Shown here piece after piece: positions 17,154-25,984 of a DNA stretch of 64,000 nucleotides. This stretch comes from Bin34 sp963422415 (GTDB lineage: Bacteria; Chloroflexota; Anaerolineae; Caldilineales; Caldilineaceae): the NCBI GenBank assembly GCA_963422415.1, contig OY729430.1:2728001-2792000 (forward strand), read 5' to 3'. A program made the translations under genes and the position numbers. A model generated the notes under the pieces. It did not search any database. It saw nothing but the letters and a program-made list of their open reading frames with translations, and had not been told where the DNA came from. Position 1 is the stretch's first letter. Each line of letters starts with the position of its first letter.

Positions 17154-18413
17154 TTATGTCAATTCAATGACGGAACAGTGCGGATTGGGCGCAGTGTCCG
17201 GCAGGCGCAGAGACAGAGTGCCCGCCGTAACCTTCAGCGGAACATCGGGCGAAGAAGGGAGCCCAAGGATTCTGGCCTTGTCTGCCTGGATGCCGGGCGC
17301 CTGCAATCCTCCATGGGCAGGCCAGTCAAAGACCAAAATGTACACTTTCCCATTCTTGACGGTAGTGCGGTAGGCCCGTTGATCCTGAATGGGACCGGGT
17401 CGGGTCCCATACACTGCCTCGCCGTGCAGCGCGAGCCAGTCTCCCATGGCTTCAAGGCGGGCAATGCTTTCGGGAGGAATGGCACCAGAGGCGGTTGGCC
17501 CCACGTTTAGAAGGTAGTTGCCTCCCTTGCTCACGATGTCCACCAGTTTCCGAATCAAATCCGTGGCGCTTTTCCAATTGTGATCCTGGGACTTGAACCC
17601 CCAGGTGTCGTTCATGGTGGCTGGGGTTTCCCAGTCGCCCTCCAGCAAGGCGCCCGCGGGAATGGTATTGTCGTTGGTGGTAGCGTAGTCCCCCAAGGCG
17701 TTGCCCAAACGCCCGCAGACCAGTGTATCAGGCTGCAGTCGGTGGCAGAGATCCAACAGCTGCCGGCTTTGCGCCGGTGAAACACCTTGGGTTATGCCCT
17801 TGGGCGTGTCAAACCAGATCAGGGCCACCGGACCATATCGGGTCAGCAACTCGGTGACCTGGGGAATTACGTAAGTCTCGATATAGCTGTCAAAGTCCTT
17901 TTGCACCGGATCGAAGTCCCAGTCGTTGCCGTCTCCGTCCGGGTGGTGCCAATCCTGCGTCTGGGAATAGTAGAAGCCCAGTTTCATGTCCTGCCGTTGA
18001 CATTCATCCGCCAGTTCCTGCACGATGTCCCGCGCCCCAGGACTGCTCCGGGTCACGCTGTAGTCCGTGTGCCGCGAATCGAAGAGACAAAAGCCGTCAT
18101 GATGCTTGCTGGTGAGTACGATGTACTTCTGGCCCGCAGCCTTGGCCAAGGACACCCAGGTTCGGGCGTCAAAGTCCACGGGCTTGAACTGTTGGGCCAA
18201 GGCTTCGTAGTCAGCGACCGGGATCTGGACGAAGCGCATAATCCATTCGCCAATGCCGGCAATATCCTGTCCTTTCCAGCGACCGGCCAGCAGTGCATAC
18301 AAGCCCCAGTGGACAAAAAGCCCAAACTTGGCTGCACGCCACCAGTCTAGGCGGGAGTCGGTGACGGCGCCGGGACGTTGGCTGCGATCAGGCTGAATGG
18401 AGGCGTCTTGCAT
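17154..18413 (-). CDS. Alpha-L-fucosidase, GH29 (copy 1)
   Basis: A 419-residue GH29 retaining fucosidase that removes L-fucose from glycans. It shows KFGLFVHWGLY (residues 29-39), the substrate-loop SKHHDGF (102-108) and the nucleophile D202 in LIWFDTP. GGNYLLNVGPTASG marks the C-terminal end of the barrel, followed by a short beta-sandwich. There is no signal peptide, so it appears cytoplasmic and would act on imported oligosaccharides. An ATG 66 nt upstream would add a basic, unconserved-looking segment; neither start has a clear ribosome binding site. A second GH29 lies 3 kb away on the other strand, with low similarity outside the motifs. Confidence 0.9.
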   Translation of the reverse strand: MQDASIQPDRSQRPGAVTDSRLDWWRAAKFGLFVHWGLYALLAGRWKGQDIAGIGEWIMRFVQIPVADYEALAQQFKPVDFDARTWVSLAKAAGQKYIVLTSKHHDGFCLFDSRHTDYSVTRSSPGARDIVQELADECQRQDMKLGFYYSQTQDWHHPDGDGNDWDFDPVQKDFDSYIETYVIPQVTELLTRYGPVALIWFDTPKGITQGVSPAQSRQLLDLCHRLQPDTLVCGRLGNALGDYATTNDNTIPAGALLEGDWETPATMNDTWGFKSQDHNWKSATDLIRKLVDIVSKGGNYLLNVGPTASGAIPPESIARLEAMGDWLALHGEAVYGTRPGPIQDQRAYRTTVKNGKVYILVFDWPAHGGLQAPGIQADKARILGLPSSPDVPLKVTAGTLSLRLPDTAPNPHCSVIELT

Positions 18414-18573
18414 TGCGGTAGGGGCCTTGCTGTGTTGGCGCAATTGGCGTCGGACCGCACGAGGTGGGCGGCCCTGCATTCATAGTGTACCCAGATCCAA
18501 AGACTTTCTTCAGATTCTGGACCCGAAGAGACCAGTCCGGCGCTTGGGGATTTGGGGCGCGGCAGCGGTGGGC

Positions 18574-18602
18574 TTGGAGCCAGATGAGGAAAGAGACATA
18601 AT
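18574..18602 (+). promoter_or_regulatory. Candidate sigma-70 promoter for the aldo/keto reductase
   Basis: TTGGAG and CATAAT separated by 17 bp, ending 64 nt before the aldo/keto reductase ATG, in the divergent gap with the fucosidase. Confidence 0.5.
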
Positions 18603-18665
18603 GAGTGTGGCGTTGGCCCTTCGTCATTGTGTGCAGGGATTCAGGTACCACAAGGAAGCGCAACC

Positions 18666-19652
18666 ATGGAATACAGACGTTTTGGCAAGACTGGCATAGA
18701 AGTCTCGGCGGTGGGCTTTGGCTGTTGGGAGTCCAGCGGCGATTATGGCAACTTCGATGAATCCCATATCGTGGATGCGGTGCATCTGGCCTTGGACAAG
18801 GGCATCACCCTCTTTGATACGGCGGAGGGATATGGCTTTGGCCGATCCGAGGCCCTGTTGGGCAAGGCCCTGCGCGGCAAGCGGGATCAGGCCCTGATCG
18901 TCACCAAGGTGGGCATCTATCGGGAAAAGGGCAAGTGGTTTCGAGATGCCAGCCGACAACGCATCCTGTCTTCGCTCGAGACCAGCCTGCAGGCGCTGGA
19001 GACCGACTACGTGGATGTGTATCTGGTCCATTGGCCAGACGAAAGCCATCCTTTCGACGAGACCATGGCCGTTATGGAGGAATTGCGGGCCCAAGGCAAG
19101 ACTCGCTTCATTGGAGTGAGCAACTTCTCCTCGGAACAGATCGCCCTGGCCCAGCGAGGCGGCTCCATTGATGTGGTCCAGTATGGGTATCATCTGTTTG
19201 ACCGGCGCCTGGAGCGATTTGTCTTCCCTACGGTCCAAGAGCACGACTTCGGACTTATGACCTACGGATCCTTGGCACATGGATTGCTGACGGGGGCGTT
19301 CACCCGAGACACCCGGTTCCCCGAGGATGACTGGCGTCACAGCGGCCAGGCATTCAGCCTGCCCCTGTGGAGTCCGGATGTGCTGCCGCGCAACATTGAT
19401 GTCGTCGAGGAGCTGACCGAAATCGCGGCCGAATTCGACAAGTCATCGGCCCAATTGGCGCTGCGGTGGGTCCTGTCCAATCCTCTGGTTGGGGTCGCTC
19501 TCGTCGGATTCCGACATACCGACGAAGTCCGGCTCAATCTGGACGGATTGGACTGGACATTGGACCCGGCGATCCTGGAACGCATTCAGGCGATCTTTGA
19601 CAAGCACCAAGTGGACACCGCCCCTGACATTTGGGTGGAGACCAACCGGTAG
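18666..19652 (+). CDS. Aldo/keto reductase
   Basis: A 328-residue (beta/alpha)8 NAD(P)-dependent oxidoreductase with the complete catalytic tetrad D51, Y56, K81 and H122 (FDTAEGYGFGR, VTKVG, LVHWPDES). The C-terminal cofactor loop has ALVGFRHTDEV. The start MEYRRFGKTG is preceded by AAGGAA. Beside two fucosidases, it may be an L-fucose/aldose dehydrogenase in the manner of other AKRs in fucose loci, but the sequence does not settle the substrate. It likely leads a rightward series with the dioxygenase, second fucosidase, GMC oxidoreductase and ogt. Confidence 0.9.
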   Translation: MEYRRFGKTGIEVSAVGFGCWESSGDYGNFDESHIVDAVHLALDKGITLFDTAEGYGFGRSEALLGKALRGKRDQALIVTKVGIYREKGKWFRDASRQRILSSLETSLQALETDYVDVYLVHWPDESHPFDETMAVMEELRAQGKTRFIGVSNFSSEQIALAQRGGSIDVVQYGYHLFDRRLERFVFPTVQEHDFGLMTYGSLAHGLLTGAFTRDTRFPEDDWRHSGQAFSLPLWSPDVLPRNIDVVEELTEIAAEFDKSSAQLALRWVLSNPLVGVALVGFRHTDEVRLNLDGLDWTLDPAILERIQAIFDKHQVDTAPDIWVETNR

Positions 19653-19733
19653 GAGCGTGCTCTCTCCCGGACATTGCGGTGATGTCTTCCTGCAGGACCA
19701 CAGGTCCCGCTCCGTGCCCACCGGCCCGGGCCA

Positions 19734-19763
19734 TTGACCCTCGACCGGACCCGAACCTATAAT
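19734..19763 (+). promoter_or_regulatory. Strong sigma-70 promoter upstream of the PhyH-HEAT gene
   Basis: TTGACC (19734-19739) and a perfect TATAAT (19758-19763) with an 18-bp spacer. Transcription would start near 19770, about 78 nt before the ATG at 19848. It is the closest match to the vegetative consensus I found in the window. Confidence 0.6.
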
Positions 19764-19847
19764 TCGGCTCACTGCCGCTGGACCCGTTGCATCTCTGCCG
19801 GCGCCCCTGTGCGCACTGCTTTCTCCTTAACCCCTTTGGGAGGCCCC

Positions 19848-21242
19848 ATGCCCGCCACGCCCCTGCTTCTAACCGACGACCAGATGCGTCACTTCATCGC
19901 GCACGGCTATCTGCTCCTGCAAACGGATTTCTCCGAGGACTTTCATGCGGCTCTGAATGCTCGTATCTCGGCCGTGATACAAGAGGAAGGAAACCCCGGC
20001 AACAACATCCTGCCCCGCGTGCCCGAGGTACAGGAAATTTTCCGGCACCCAGTCGTTACGGGCGCGATCAGCAGCGTGCTGGGAGCCGACTACATCATGC
20101 AGCCCCACCGGCACTGTCACTACACGGAGCCGGGGCGTAAGGTACAGAGCTGGCACAAGGACAGCTACTGGGGCTACGCGCGCATTCGCAATCACCACCA
20201 ATGGTGGGCCATGATTTTCTACTACCCGCAGGCCGTCACCACCGACATGGGTCCCTCCGGTCTCATGCCGGGGACCCAATATTATGACAAGCGGCCTGGG
20301 GACGAAACGGAAAAGCCGCTCTTCATGGAGGGTCCCGCGGGGACCTTTGCCCTGATTCACTACGATTTGTGGCATCGGGGCGGAGCCAATCTTTCGCGGC
20401 AGAACCGGGCCATGCTCAAATTCCAGTTCACGCGGGTATCCCGACCAGCAGCTCCCGCCTGGCAGAACGAGCACACGGCATGGCAATCTCTCAATGGCGG
20501 CGGACCGGCCCATACACACCATTCGCTGTGGGCCGAACAATGGAACTGGATGTCCGGACGCCCACGGACTCTGGGCGCCCAAGAGCTAGAAGTCAAGGCT
20601 GATCCCGTGAAACTGCGAGCGAAGGTGCAGGGCGAGTATGAACCGGATGGCATTGGCGCGGCCTATGATCTGATGGCCACAGGCAACAGGGGTCTGACCC
20701 ATTTGCATGCCATCCTGTGCAGTGCGCATCCTCACGCCACCCGGCGAGCGGCCTACGGCTTGAGCGCGGGCCCCGCAGAGACCTTGCCCTTGCTGGCGGC
20801 GGCCTGCCGTCACGAATCGGACATTGTGCGCCGCTTTGCCGTGTTCGCGCTGGGCGAGCAGGGCCCCCTGGCGAAGGAGTACACCCCCGAGGTGGCACGC
20901 CTGCTACAGGATTCCTCTGCCTGGGTTCGGCGCACCGCGGTGGAGACCTTGGGGATGCTGGAAGATCCGGAGGTTGCCGTGCCGGCCTTGGCGACCGCGC
21001 TCGCCGATCAAGACGACCAGGTCAAGTTCAATGCCACCTTGGCCTTGGCCCGACAGGGCAGTCAGGCGGCCTCCGCTCTGCCCGCCCTGCGGGCTTCTCT
21101 GCAGGACGAAAACAGATATGTGCGAGGATTTGGAATCGAGGCCCTGCGCCAGATTGGCACGGCGGAGGCCCTCAACGCGGCGTGCGACCATTTGATGGAC
21201 AGTCGCTGGTGCTATTCCACCACTCCCCATTCCACCTTTTAG
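19848..21242 (+). CDS. Phytanoyl-CoA dioxygenase (PhyH) domain fused to HEAT repeats
   Basis: A 464-residue protein. Residues about 5-250 form a PhyH-type Fe(II)/2-oxoglutarate dioxygenase: iron ligands H103-x-D105 (WHKDSYWGY) and H176 (YDLWHRGG), and a downstream Arg in LSRQNRAMLKF for 2-oxoglutarate. Residues about 300-464 are HEAT-like helical repeats such as DIVRRFAVFALGEQG, AWVRRTAVETLG, DQVKFNATLALARQG and RYVRGFGIEALRQIG. Such dioxygenases hydroxylate small molecules or lipids; the HEAT part suggests protein docking. ATG preceded by GGGAGG; an upstream in-frame TTG coincides with the -35 box and is not the start. The substrate is unknown. Confidence 0.88.
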   Translation: MPATPLLLTDDQMRHFIAHGYLLLQTDFSEDFHAALNARISAVIQEEGNPGNNILPRVPEVQEIFRHPVVTGAISSVLGADYIMQPHRHCHYTEPGRKVQSWHKDSYWGYARIRNHHQWWAMIFYYPQAVTTDMGPSGLMPGTQYYDKRPGDETEKPLFMEGPAGTFALIHYDLWHRGGANLSRQNRAMLKFQFTRVSRPAAPAWQNEHTAWQSLNGGGPAHTHHSLWAEQWNWMSGRPRTLGAQELEVKADPVKLRAKVQGEYEPDGIGAAYDLMATGNRGLTHLHAILCSAHPHATRRAAYGLSAGPAETLPLLAAACRHESDIVRRFAVFALGEQGPLAKEYTPEVARLLQDSSAWVRRTAVETLGMLEDPEVAVPALATALADQDDQVKFNATLALARQGSQAASALPALRASLQDENRYVRGFGIEALRQIGTAEALNAACDHLMDSRWCYSTTPHSTF

Positions 21243-21287
21243 ACGACACTCTCAACTTATACATCCTCGAATCCGCAAGAGAACGCC

Positions 21288-22706
21288 GTGGCCTATCTTC
21301 CAACTCTTGAATCCGTTTCCACGCACCCAGTGCCCGCTTGGTTTGACAAGGCCAAGCTGGGCATCTTCGTTCACTGGGGCCTCTATTCCGTACCGGCTTG
21401 GGCCCCCAATTCCGGCAATCTGGGCGAAACTCAGGAGACCGGAAACTGGACCGACTGGTTTGCGCAAAACCCTTACGCCGAATGGTACGCGAACACGGTG
21501 CGCATTCCAGGCAGTCCCACCCAGCGCCACCATTTCGACACCTACGGACACGGCTTTGCCTATACCGACTTCGCGCCTCTGTTCAATGCGGCCGTAGAGT
21601 CTTGGGATCCTGGGGAATGGGCTGGCTTTTTTCAGCAGGTGGGAGCTCGGTACGTGGCGTTGACCAGCAAGCACCACGATGGATTTCTGCTGTGGCCCAG
21701 CGTCCATCCCAATCCCTTTCACGAAGGATACTGCTGCCGCCGAGACCTGATTGGCGAGCTCGGGCAGGCCGTGCGGGATGCAGGGATGGCCATGGCCACC
21801 TACTATTCGGGGGGCGTGGACTGGACTTTCAACCCGCAGGTCGTGCGCAGCATTCCAGACTTGCGCAGGGCCACCCCGCAGAGCGCCACATATGTGGCCT
21901 ATGCGAACGCCCACTGGTACGAACTAATGGACCAGTATGAAACGGCCATTCTGTGGAACGACATTGCCTATCCACAGCAGACCAACACCAACCAGCTGTT
22001 TGCCGATTATTACAACCGGAGGCCGGAGGGGCTGGTCAACAACCGGTTCAATCAGTTTTTCGATGCTCAAGGAACCCAATCCACGGCAGCGGTGCATTGC
22101 GATTTCACTACCCCGGAATATCGACGATATGACACCATTCAGGTCCAGAAATGGGAAAGCTGCCGCGGTATCGGGGCCTCCTTTGGCTACAACCAGCAAG
22201 AAGGCGGAGAGCAATATCTCTCGGCCCAGGAGCTTATCCATAGCTTCGTGGACATCGTGAGCAAGAATGGCAACCTTCTGATCAACGTAGGTCCCACGGC
22301 CCAAGGCGCGATCCCGGAGATACAGCGCACACGGCTTACGGCCTTGGGCGGTTGGCTGGCTGTCAATGGACCCGCCATTTTCGATACCCGGCCCTGGACC
22401 CGCGCCGAAGATCAAACCGACACGGGCGTGGACATTCGCTACACGCAGGACGGCAGCAGCTTGTTCGCCATATTGCTCGGGGGAAGCCGGACCCAGGAAT
22501 TCCGCATTCCTGGCCTGATCACGGAACCCGGAACGGAGATCGAGGTCCTGGGGCATCCGGCGGCGGCCCAGATCGTGGGGCAGGACGGGGGTTTAGCCAT
22601 CCGCATGGAGGCTCCCTTGCACAACGAGATCGCCTCTGTGGTGCGCATTGCACCGCTGCCCTCCGGGCCACAGGATACCGAGCCATATCCCCTTGGAACC
22701 GGGTGA
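21288..22706 (+). CDS. Alpha-L-fucosidase, GH29 (copy 2)
   Basis: A 472-residue GH29 enzyme of the same family as copy 1 but clearly divergent: KLGIFVHWGLYSVPAW (24-39), SKHHDGF (127-133), nucleophile D225 in AILWNDIAYP, and NLLINVGPTAQG before a C-terminal beta domain. It has an insertion near the N terminus (NWTDWFAQNPYAEWY) that copy 1 lacks, suggesting a different acceptor or linkage preference. No signal peptide. GTG start 45 nt after the PhyH-HEAT gene with AAGAGAA upstream, so probably co-transcribed. Confidence 0.9.
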   Translation: MAYLPTLESVSTHPVPAWFDKAKLGIFVHWGLYSVPAWAPNSGNLGETQETGNWTDWFAQNPYAEWYANTVRIPGSPTQRHHFDTYGHGFAYTDFAPLFNAAVESWDPGEWAGFFQQVGARYVALTSKHHDGFLLWPSVHPNPFHEGYCCRRDLIGELGQAVRDAGMAMATYYSGGVDWTFNPQVVRSIPDLRRATPQSATYVAYANAHWYELMDQYETAILWNDIAYPQQTNTNQLFADYYNRRPEGLVNNRFNQFFDAQGTQSTAAVHCDFTTPEYRRYDTIQVQKWESCRGIGASFGYNQQEGGEQYLSAQELIHSFVDIVSKNGNLLINVGPTAQGAIPEIQRTRLTALGGWLAVNGPAIFDTRPWTRAEDQTDTGVDIRYTQDGSSLFAILLGGSRTQEFRIPGLITEPGTEIEVLGHPAAAQIVGQDGGLAIRMEAPLHNEIASVVRIAPLPSGPQDTEPYPLGTG

Positions 22707-22836
22707 TCCGGAAGACCAGGAAACGCGGACAGGGGAATTCCGCCTGCCAAGGAAGTCGAAGGCATACAAGGACAGCCCCCCAAGGGACATCTAGCGCCCG
22801 TCCGAGCCGAAATCGGGACAAATGCAAAGGAACACA

Positions 22837-25104
22837 ATGTCTGAACTTGCCTCTTCACTGGTCTTTACTGTCCGGCAGAAATCCACTGCCGCCGCCCTGT
22901 TCGCCACCCTGTTTCCCTCCGATAACCTGCAGCCCGGCGCCAAGGAAATTGGAGTGCTGGACTATGTGGAACGGCTGCTGACAGGCTATGGTCAAGATCT
23001 GCAGGAGCAGTATCAATGGGGACTGGATTCTCTGGAAGAAGCGGCCCAGAGCACATGGAGACGGTCTTTCGCGCACTGCAACCCAGCCACACAGCAAGAG
23101 CTGGTCCGCCTGCTGGAAAAGGGACGGCTGGGCGTGGGGCATGCGCAAAGCCAGCAGGCATTCATGGATCTAGTGGTGGCCCATATGCAGGAGGGCCTGT
23201 TCGCGGATCCCTTGCATGGCGGCAATCGGGAAAAGAGGGGTTGGAAGCTTCTGCGTCATCCGGGAGTCTGGCTGGAGAACAGTCCGGCGGAAATGATGTC
23301 CGAAGTTCCAGAGGACAAGGGAGGCCACTACCAATCCATCGCGGATCTGGAAGACATCATTCAAGATCGCCCTGACGGGGCCCCAGCCATTCCGCCTGAC
23401 TTCAATCCGGACCGCGGTCTGGAACCGCCCCAAGGGGATGCAGATGTCATTCTCGTGGGCCTAGGAGCCATGAACAGCGTAATTGTTCCCCAGTTGACGG
23501 CGGCCGGACTGCGTGTAGTGGCCTTGGAAGCCGGACCGTACAGGTCCCGTCAGGACTACAGGCCGGACGAACTGCGCCAGACTTACTATGGACGCGCGCA
23601 CCTAGGCCCCAAATTCAACCAAGAAGTCCCCCGTTGGCGTCTCAACGAGGGTGAACCGACGCGGCCCTGCAGCTTCTCGTTGGGCCGCATGATGAATGGT
23701 GTAGGCGGATCAGTGTTCCACTATGGCGGCTGGATGCGGCGCTTTCATCCCCACCACTTCCGAGCGCGCTCCCATATTCAGGAACAAGATTGGGGACATC
23801 TGCTGCCGGCCGAAAGCTCGCTCGCGGACTGGCCCGTCACCTACGAAGATCTGGAACCTTTCTACACCGCCTTGGAATGGGAAATTGGCATCTCCGGAGT
23901 CAGCGATCAGCCACCGGTGGCGCGCAGCCGCGATCTGCCCCTGCCGCCCCTGCCGCCCTATCATATGGGCGAAGTCTTTCGCAGCGCCACTGAAGACATG
24001 GGGTTGCATCCGTTTCCCGTACCTGTAGGGATCAACAGCCAGCCGTATCGGGGACGTCCCGCATCTCGGAATTCCAGCTGGACCTGCGGATTCGGCACCT
24101 TTGACGACAGTCTGTGGCACCCTGCCGCCGAATGCGTGCCGGAAGCGTTGGCGACGGGCAATCTGGATCTCAAGACGCAATGTCGGGTCATCGAAATATT
24201 GACCGATTCCCAAGGCCATGCCAACGGGGTCCGGTATCTGGACGCCAACGGCAACCCGCAAGTGCAGCCCGGCAGGTGCGTGATCCTGGGGGCTTATGTA
24301 TGGGAAAACCTGCGTCTCATGTTTCTTTCCGGCACCACCTCCCATCACTTGGGGGGGTTGGGCAACAGTCACGAACAGTTGGGTCGCAACGTCATGACCA
24401 AAATGTTTGGGCAGGTGCTCGCCCATTTTCCTGGCAAGTTTTTCAACCGACATTGTGCCAACGCGTCCCAATCCATGATCATGGAGGATTACCTGTATCC
24501 TGACTTCCCCGCGCACAAACACGGCTTTCTGGGAGGGGCCACCCTTAGCGCCGAGCCCCAGTTTCTGCCGCTGAGCATCAGCCGCGAGTCCCTGCCGCCC
24601 GATGTGCCACGCTGGGGAGCCAGATACAAGGAGCATCTGCAGTCTTGGCAGCAATGGGGCGTGCTGCGCATTCAACCGGACACCTTGCCCTATACCCAAA
24701 ACTTTGTGGATCTGGATCCGCATCATCGAGACCGCAGCGGATGGGGCATGCCAGTGGTGCGCATCACCTATGACATGCGCGAAAACGAACAGCGATTGTC
24801 GGTCTGGATGGAAGACAAGTGCGAGGAGATTCTGAAGGCCATGGGCGGCCAGACCCCTTGGAGGGGACCTCGCTTCACCGGCGTCGGCAGTTGCCACGAT
24901 CTGGGGGGCATCCGCATGGGAGAGGATCCCCAGAGCTCGGTCGTAGACCCCAATCTGGAAGTCCACGACACCCGGGGCCTATTCGTTTTCAGTGGTGGTG
25001 TCTATCCCAGCTGTCCCGGCATCAACCCCACGTTGACCATGATGGCCCTGTGCCGCCGGGCCTGCATCGACCTGATTGGTCGTCTGCAAAGAGGGGATGT
25101 CTAA
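22837..25104 (+). CDS. GMC oxidoreductase fused to a gluconate dehydrogenase subunit III domain
   Basis: A 755-residue two-part protein. Residues about 15-140 resemble gluconate 2-dehydrogenase subunit 3 (TLFPSDN..., FMDLVVAHMQEGLFADPLHGG), usually a separate Tat-exported subunit. From residue 203 a GMC FAD domain follows (DVILVGLGAMNS at 203-214, with Asn-Ser where GxGxxG is common). SLGRMMNGVGGSVFHYGG, TCGFGTFDD and C-terminal GSCHDLGGIRMGEDP with the active-site His, then INPTLTMMALCRRA, complete it. No Tat or Sec signal is visible, so it may be cytoplasmic, unlike classical gluconate dehydrogenase. ATG preceded by AAGGA; the ogt gene overlaps its stop by 8 nt. Likely oxidises a sugar or polyol. 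Confidence 0.88.
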   Translation: MSELASSLVFTVRQKSTAAALFATLFPSDNLQPGAKEIGVLDYVERLLTGYGQDLQEQYQWGLDSLEEAAQSTWRRSFAHCNPATQQELVRLLEKGRLGVGHAQSQQAFMDLVVAHMQEGLFADPLHGGNREKRGWKLLRHPGVWLENSPAEMMSEVPEDKGGHYQSIADLEDIIQDRPDGAPAIPPDFNPDRGLEPPQGDADVILVGLGAMNSVIVPQLTAAGLRVVALEAGPYRSRQDYRPDELRQTYYGRAHLGPKFNQEVPRWRLNEGEPTRPCSFSLGRMMNGVGGSVFHYGGWMRRFHPHHFRARSHIQEQDWGHLLPAESSLADWPVTYEDLEPFYTALEWEIGISGVSDQPPVARSRDLPLPPLPPYHMGEVFRSATEDMGLHPFPVPVGINSQPYRGRPASRNSSWTCGFGTFDDSLWHPAAECVPEALATGNLDLKTQCRVIEILTDSQGHANGVRYLDANGNPQVQPGRCVILGAYVWENLRLMFLSGTTSHHLGGLGNSHEQLGRNVMTKMFGQVLAHFPGKFFNRHCANASQSMIMEDYLYPDFPAHKHGFLGGATLSAEPQFLPLSISRESLPPDVPRWGARYKEHLQSWQQWGVLRIQPDTLPYTQNFVDLDPHHRDRSGWGMPVVRITYDMRENEQRLSVWMEDKCEEILKAMGGQTPWRGPRFTGVGSCHDLGGIRMGEDPQSSVVDPNLEVHDTRGLFVFSGGVYPSCPGINPTLTMMALCRRACIDLIGRLQRGDV

Positions 25105-25681
25105 CCCCCACAGGATGGTTTCCTTGTCTGCCCTGTCCCTGTTCATCGCTCCCTGTCGTTACGGCGCGGTATCCATGCTGGCCTCTGCACGCGGCATCTT
25201 GGCCATTGACTTGGGCGACTCCGAATCGGAGCTGCGCATAGGTCTTGGGGCACAGCACCCCAAGACCTATGCTTCGGAATCACGCGACCAGACAGGTTGG
25301 TGGGAGCAATTGCAATCCTATGTCGAGAAGCCCACGAGATCTCTGGATGCTCCCTTGGATCTGCAAGGGAGCGAGTTTCAACTTGACGTATACGCGAAAC
25401 TGCAGACCATTGCCCTCGGTTCCACGGTTACCTATGCCGAATTGGCGCGCGCGCTCAAACTGCCCCATGGAGTCCGAGCGGTGGCCGGTGCCTGTGCCCG
25501 CAACCGCTGGGCCCTTGCCGTACCTTGCCACAGAGTGGTGGGACAACGGGGCGCGCTGACCGGATACCGCTGGGGGCTGCCCCGCAAGGCCGCCATCCTC
25601 CGGCATGAAGCTGCATTGACCGGTTTGCGAATCCCCACTCTATTTGACACGCAACCCAACACACATTCCCGCCAACCATGA
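25097..25681 (+). CDS. ogt: Methylated-DNA--protein-cysteine methyltransferase
   Basis: A 194-residue O6-alkylguanine-DNA alkyltransferase. The acceptor cysteine is C144 in VPCHRV, preceded by the helix-turn-helix region VTYAELARALKLPHGVRAVAGACARN and followed by GALTGYRWGLPRKAAILRHE. It removes alkyl groups from O6-guanine by suicide transfer to the Cys. The ATG at 25097 is set by AGAGGGG upstream and lies within the end of the GMC gene, implying coupling. A later ATG (25115) is possible. Two hairpins follow. Confidence 0.92.
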   Translation: MSNPHRMVSLSALSLFIAPCRYGAVSMLASARGILAIDLGDSESELRIGLGAQHPKTYASESRDQTGWWEQLQSYVEKPTRSLDAPLDLQGSEFQLDVYAKLQTIALGSTVTYAELARALKLPHGVRAVAGACARNRWALAVPCHRVVGQRGALTGYRWGLPRKAAILRHEAALTGLRIPTLFDTQPNTHSRQP

Positions 25682-25683
25682 GG

Positions 25684-25701
25684 GGGCTTGGTGCCAAGCC
25701 C
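25684..25701 (+). terminator. Hairpin immediately after ogt
   Basis: An 8-bp stem GGGCTTGG / CCAAGCCC with a 2-nt centre starts 3 nt after the ogt stop. It lacks a T tract, so termination strength is uncertain. Confidence 0.4.
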
Positions 25702-25860
25702 TCAAGCCAAGATCCAAAGAACGATCGACGGGCCGTCATCATGTGAAGCACAGACAACGGCATCTGTGAACTCTCTCTCCATCTTCTGCTTGCTGCAGAG
25801 CCATACCCTTGACAGAGAAATCCTGGACGGAATCACCGACTCCGTGTGACGGAAGTCTTC

Positions 25861-25886
25861 CCAGCCTCATACGCGTGTGAGGCTGG
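25861..25886. terminator. Long near-perfect hairpin in the ogt/hisE convergent gap
   Basis: CCAGCCTCATACG pairs with the following CGTGTGAGGCTGG over 26 nt, with one G-T wobble. Being symmetric, it could act on transcripts from both sides. No T tract adjoins it. Confidence 0.4.
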
Positions 25887-25984
25887 CGTGAACGAGGATA
25901 TGCCCGCAGTGCACAGGTTCGAGTCCGGACTTGGGTGACGTGCCCGGTCCCAGTTGCACCTGAACGCAACATTGTGGCCGGCGC

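Larger units (their letters stand above)
25682..25984. other. Convergent intergenic region between ogt and hisE
   Basis: About 300 bp without a supported gene between two converging units. It holds three inverted repeats described separately or here: one directly after ogt, an 11-nt GGAAG-T-CTTCC at 25851, and the long arm pair at 25861. The segment around 25916 has a GGTTCGAGTCC string resembling a tRNA T arm, but its flanks do not pair, so it is not a tRNA. Confidence 0.6.

Noticed and set aside
23710..24966. A 418-codon minus-strand frame opposite the GMC gene
   Set aside because: No domain or ribosome binding site, and it is fully inside a well-supported gene.
25910..25935. GGTTCGAGTCC resembling a tRNA T arm
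   Set aside because: The flanking bases do not form the 5-bp stem and no other cloverleaf parts surround it.
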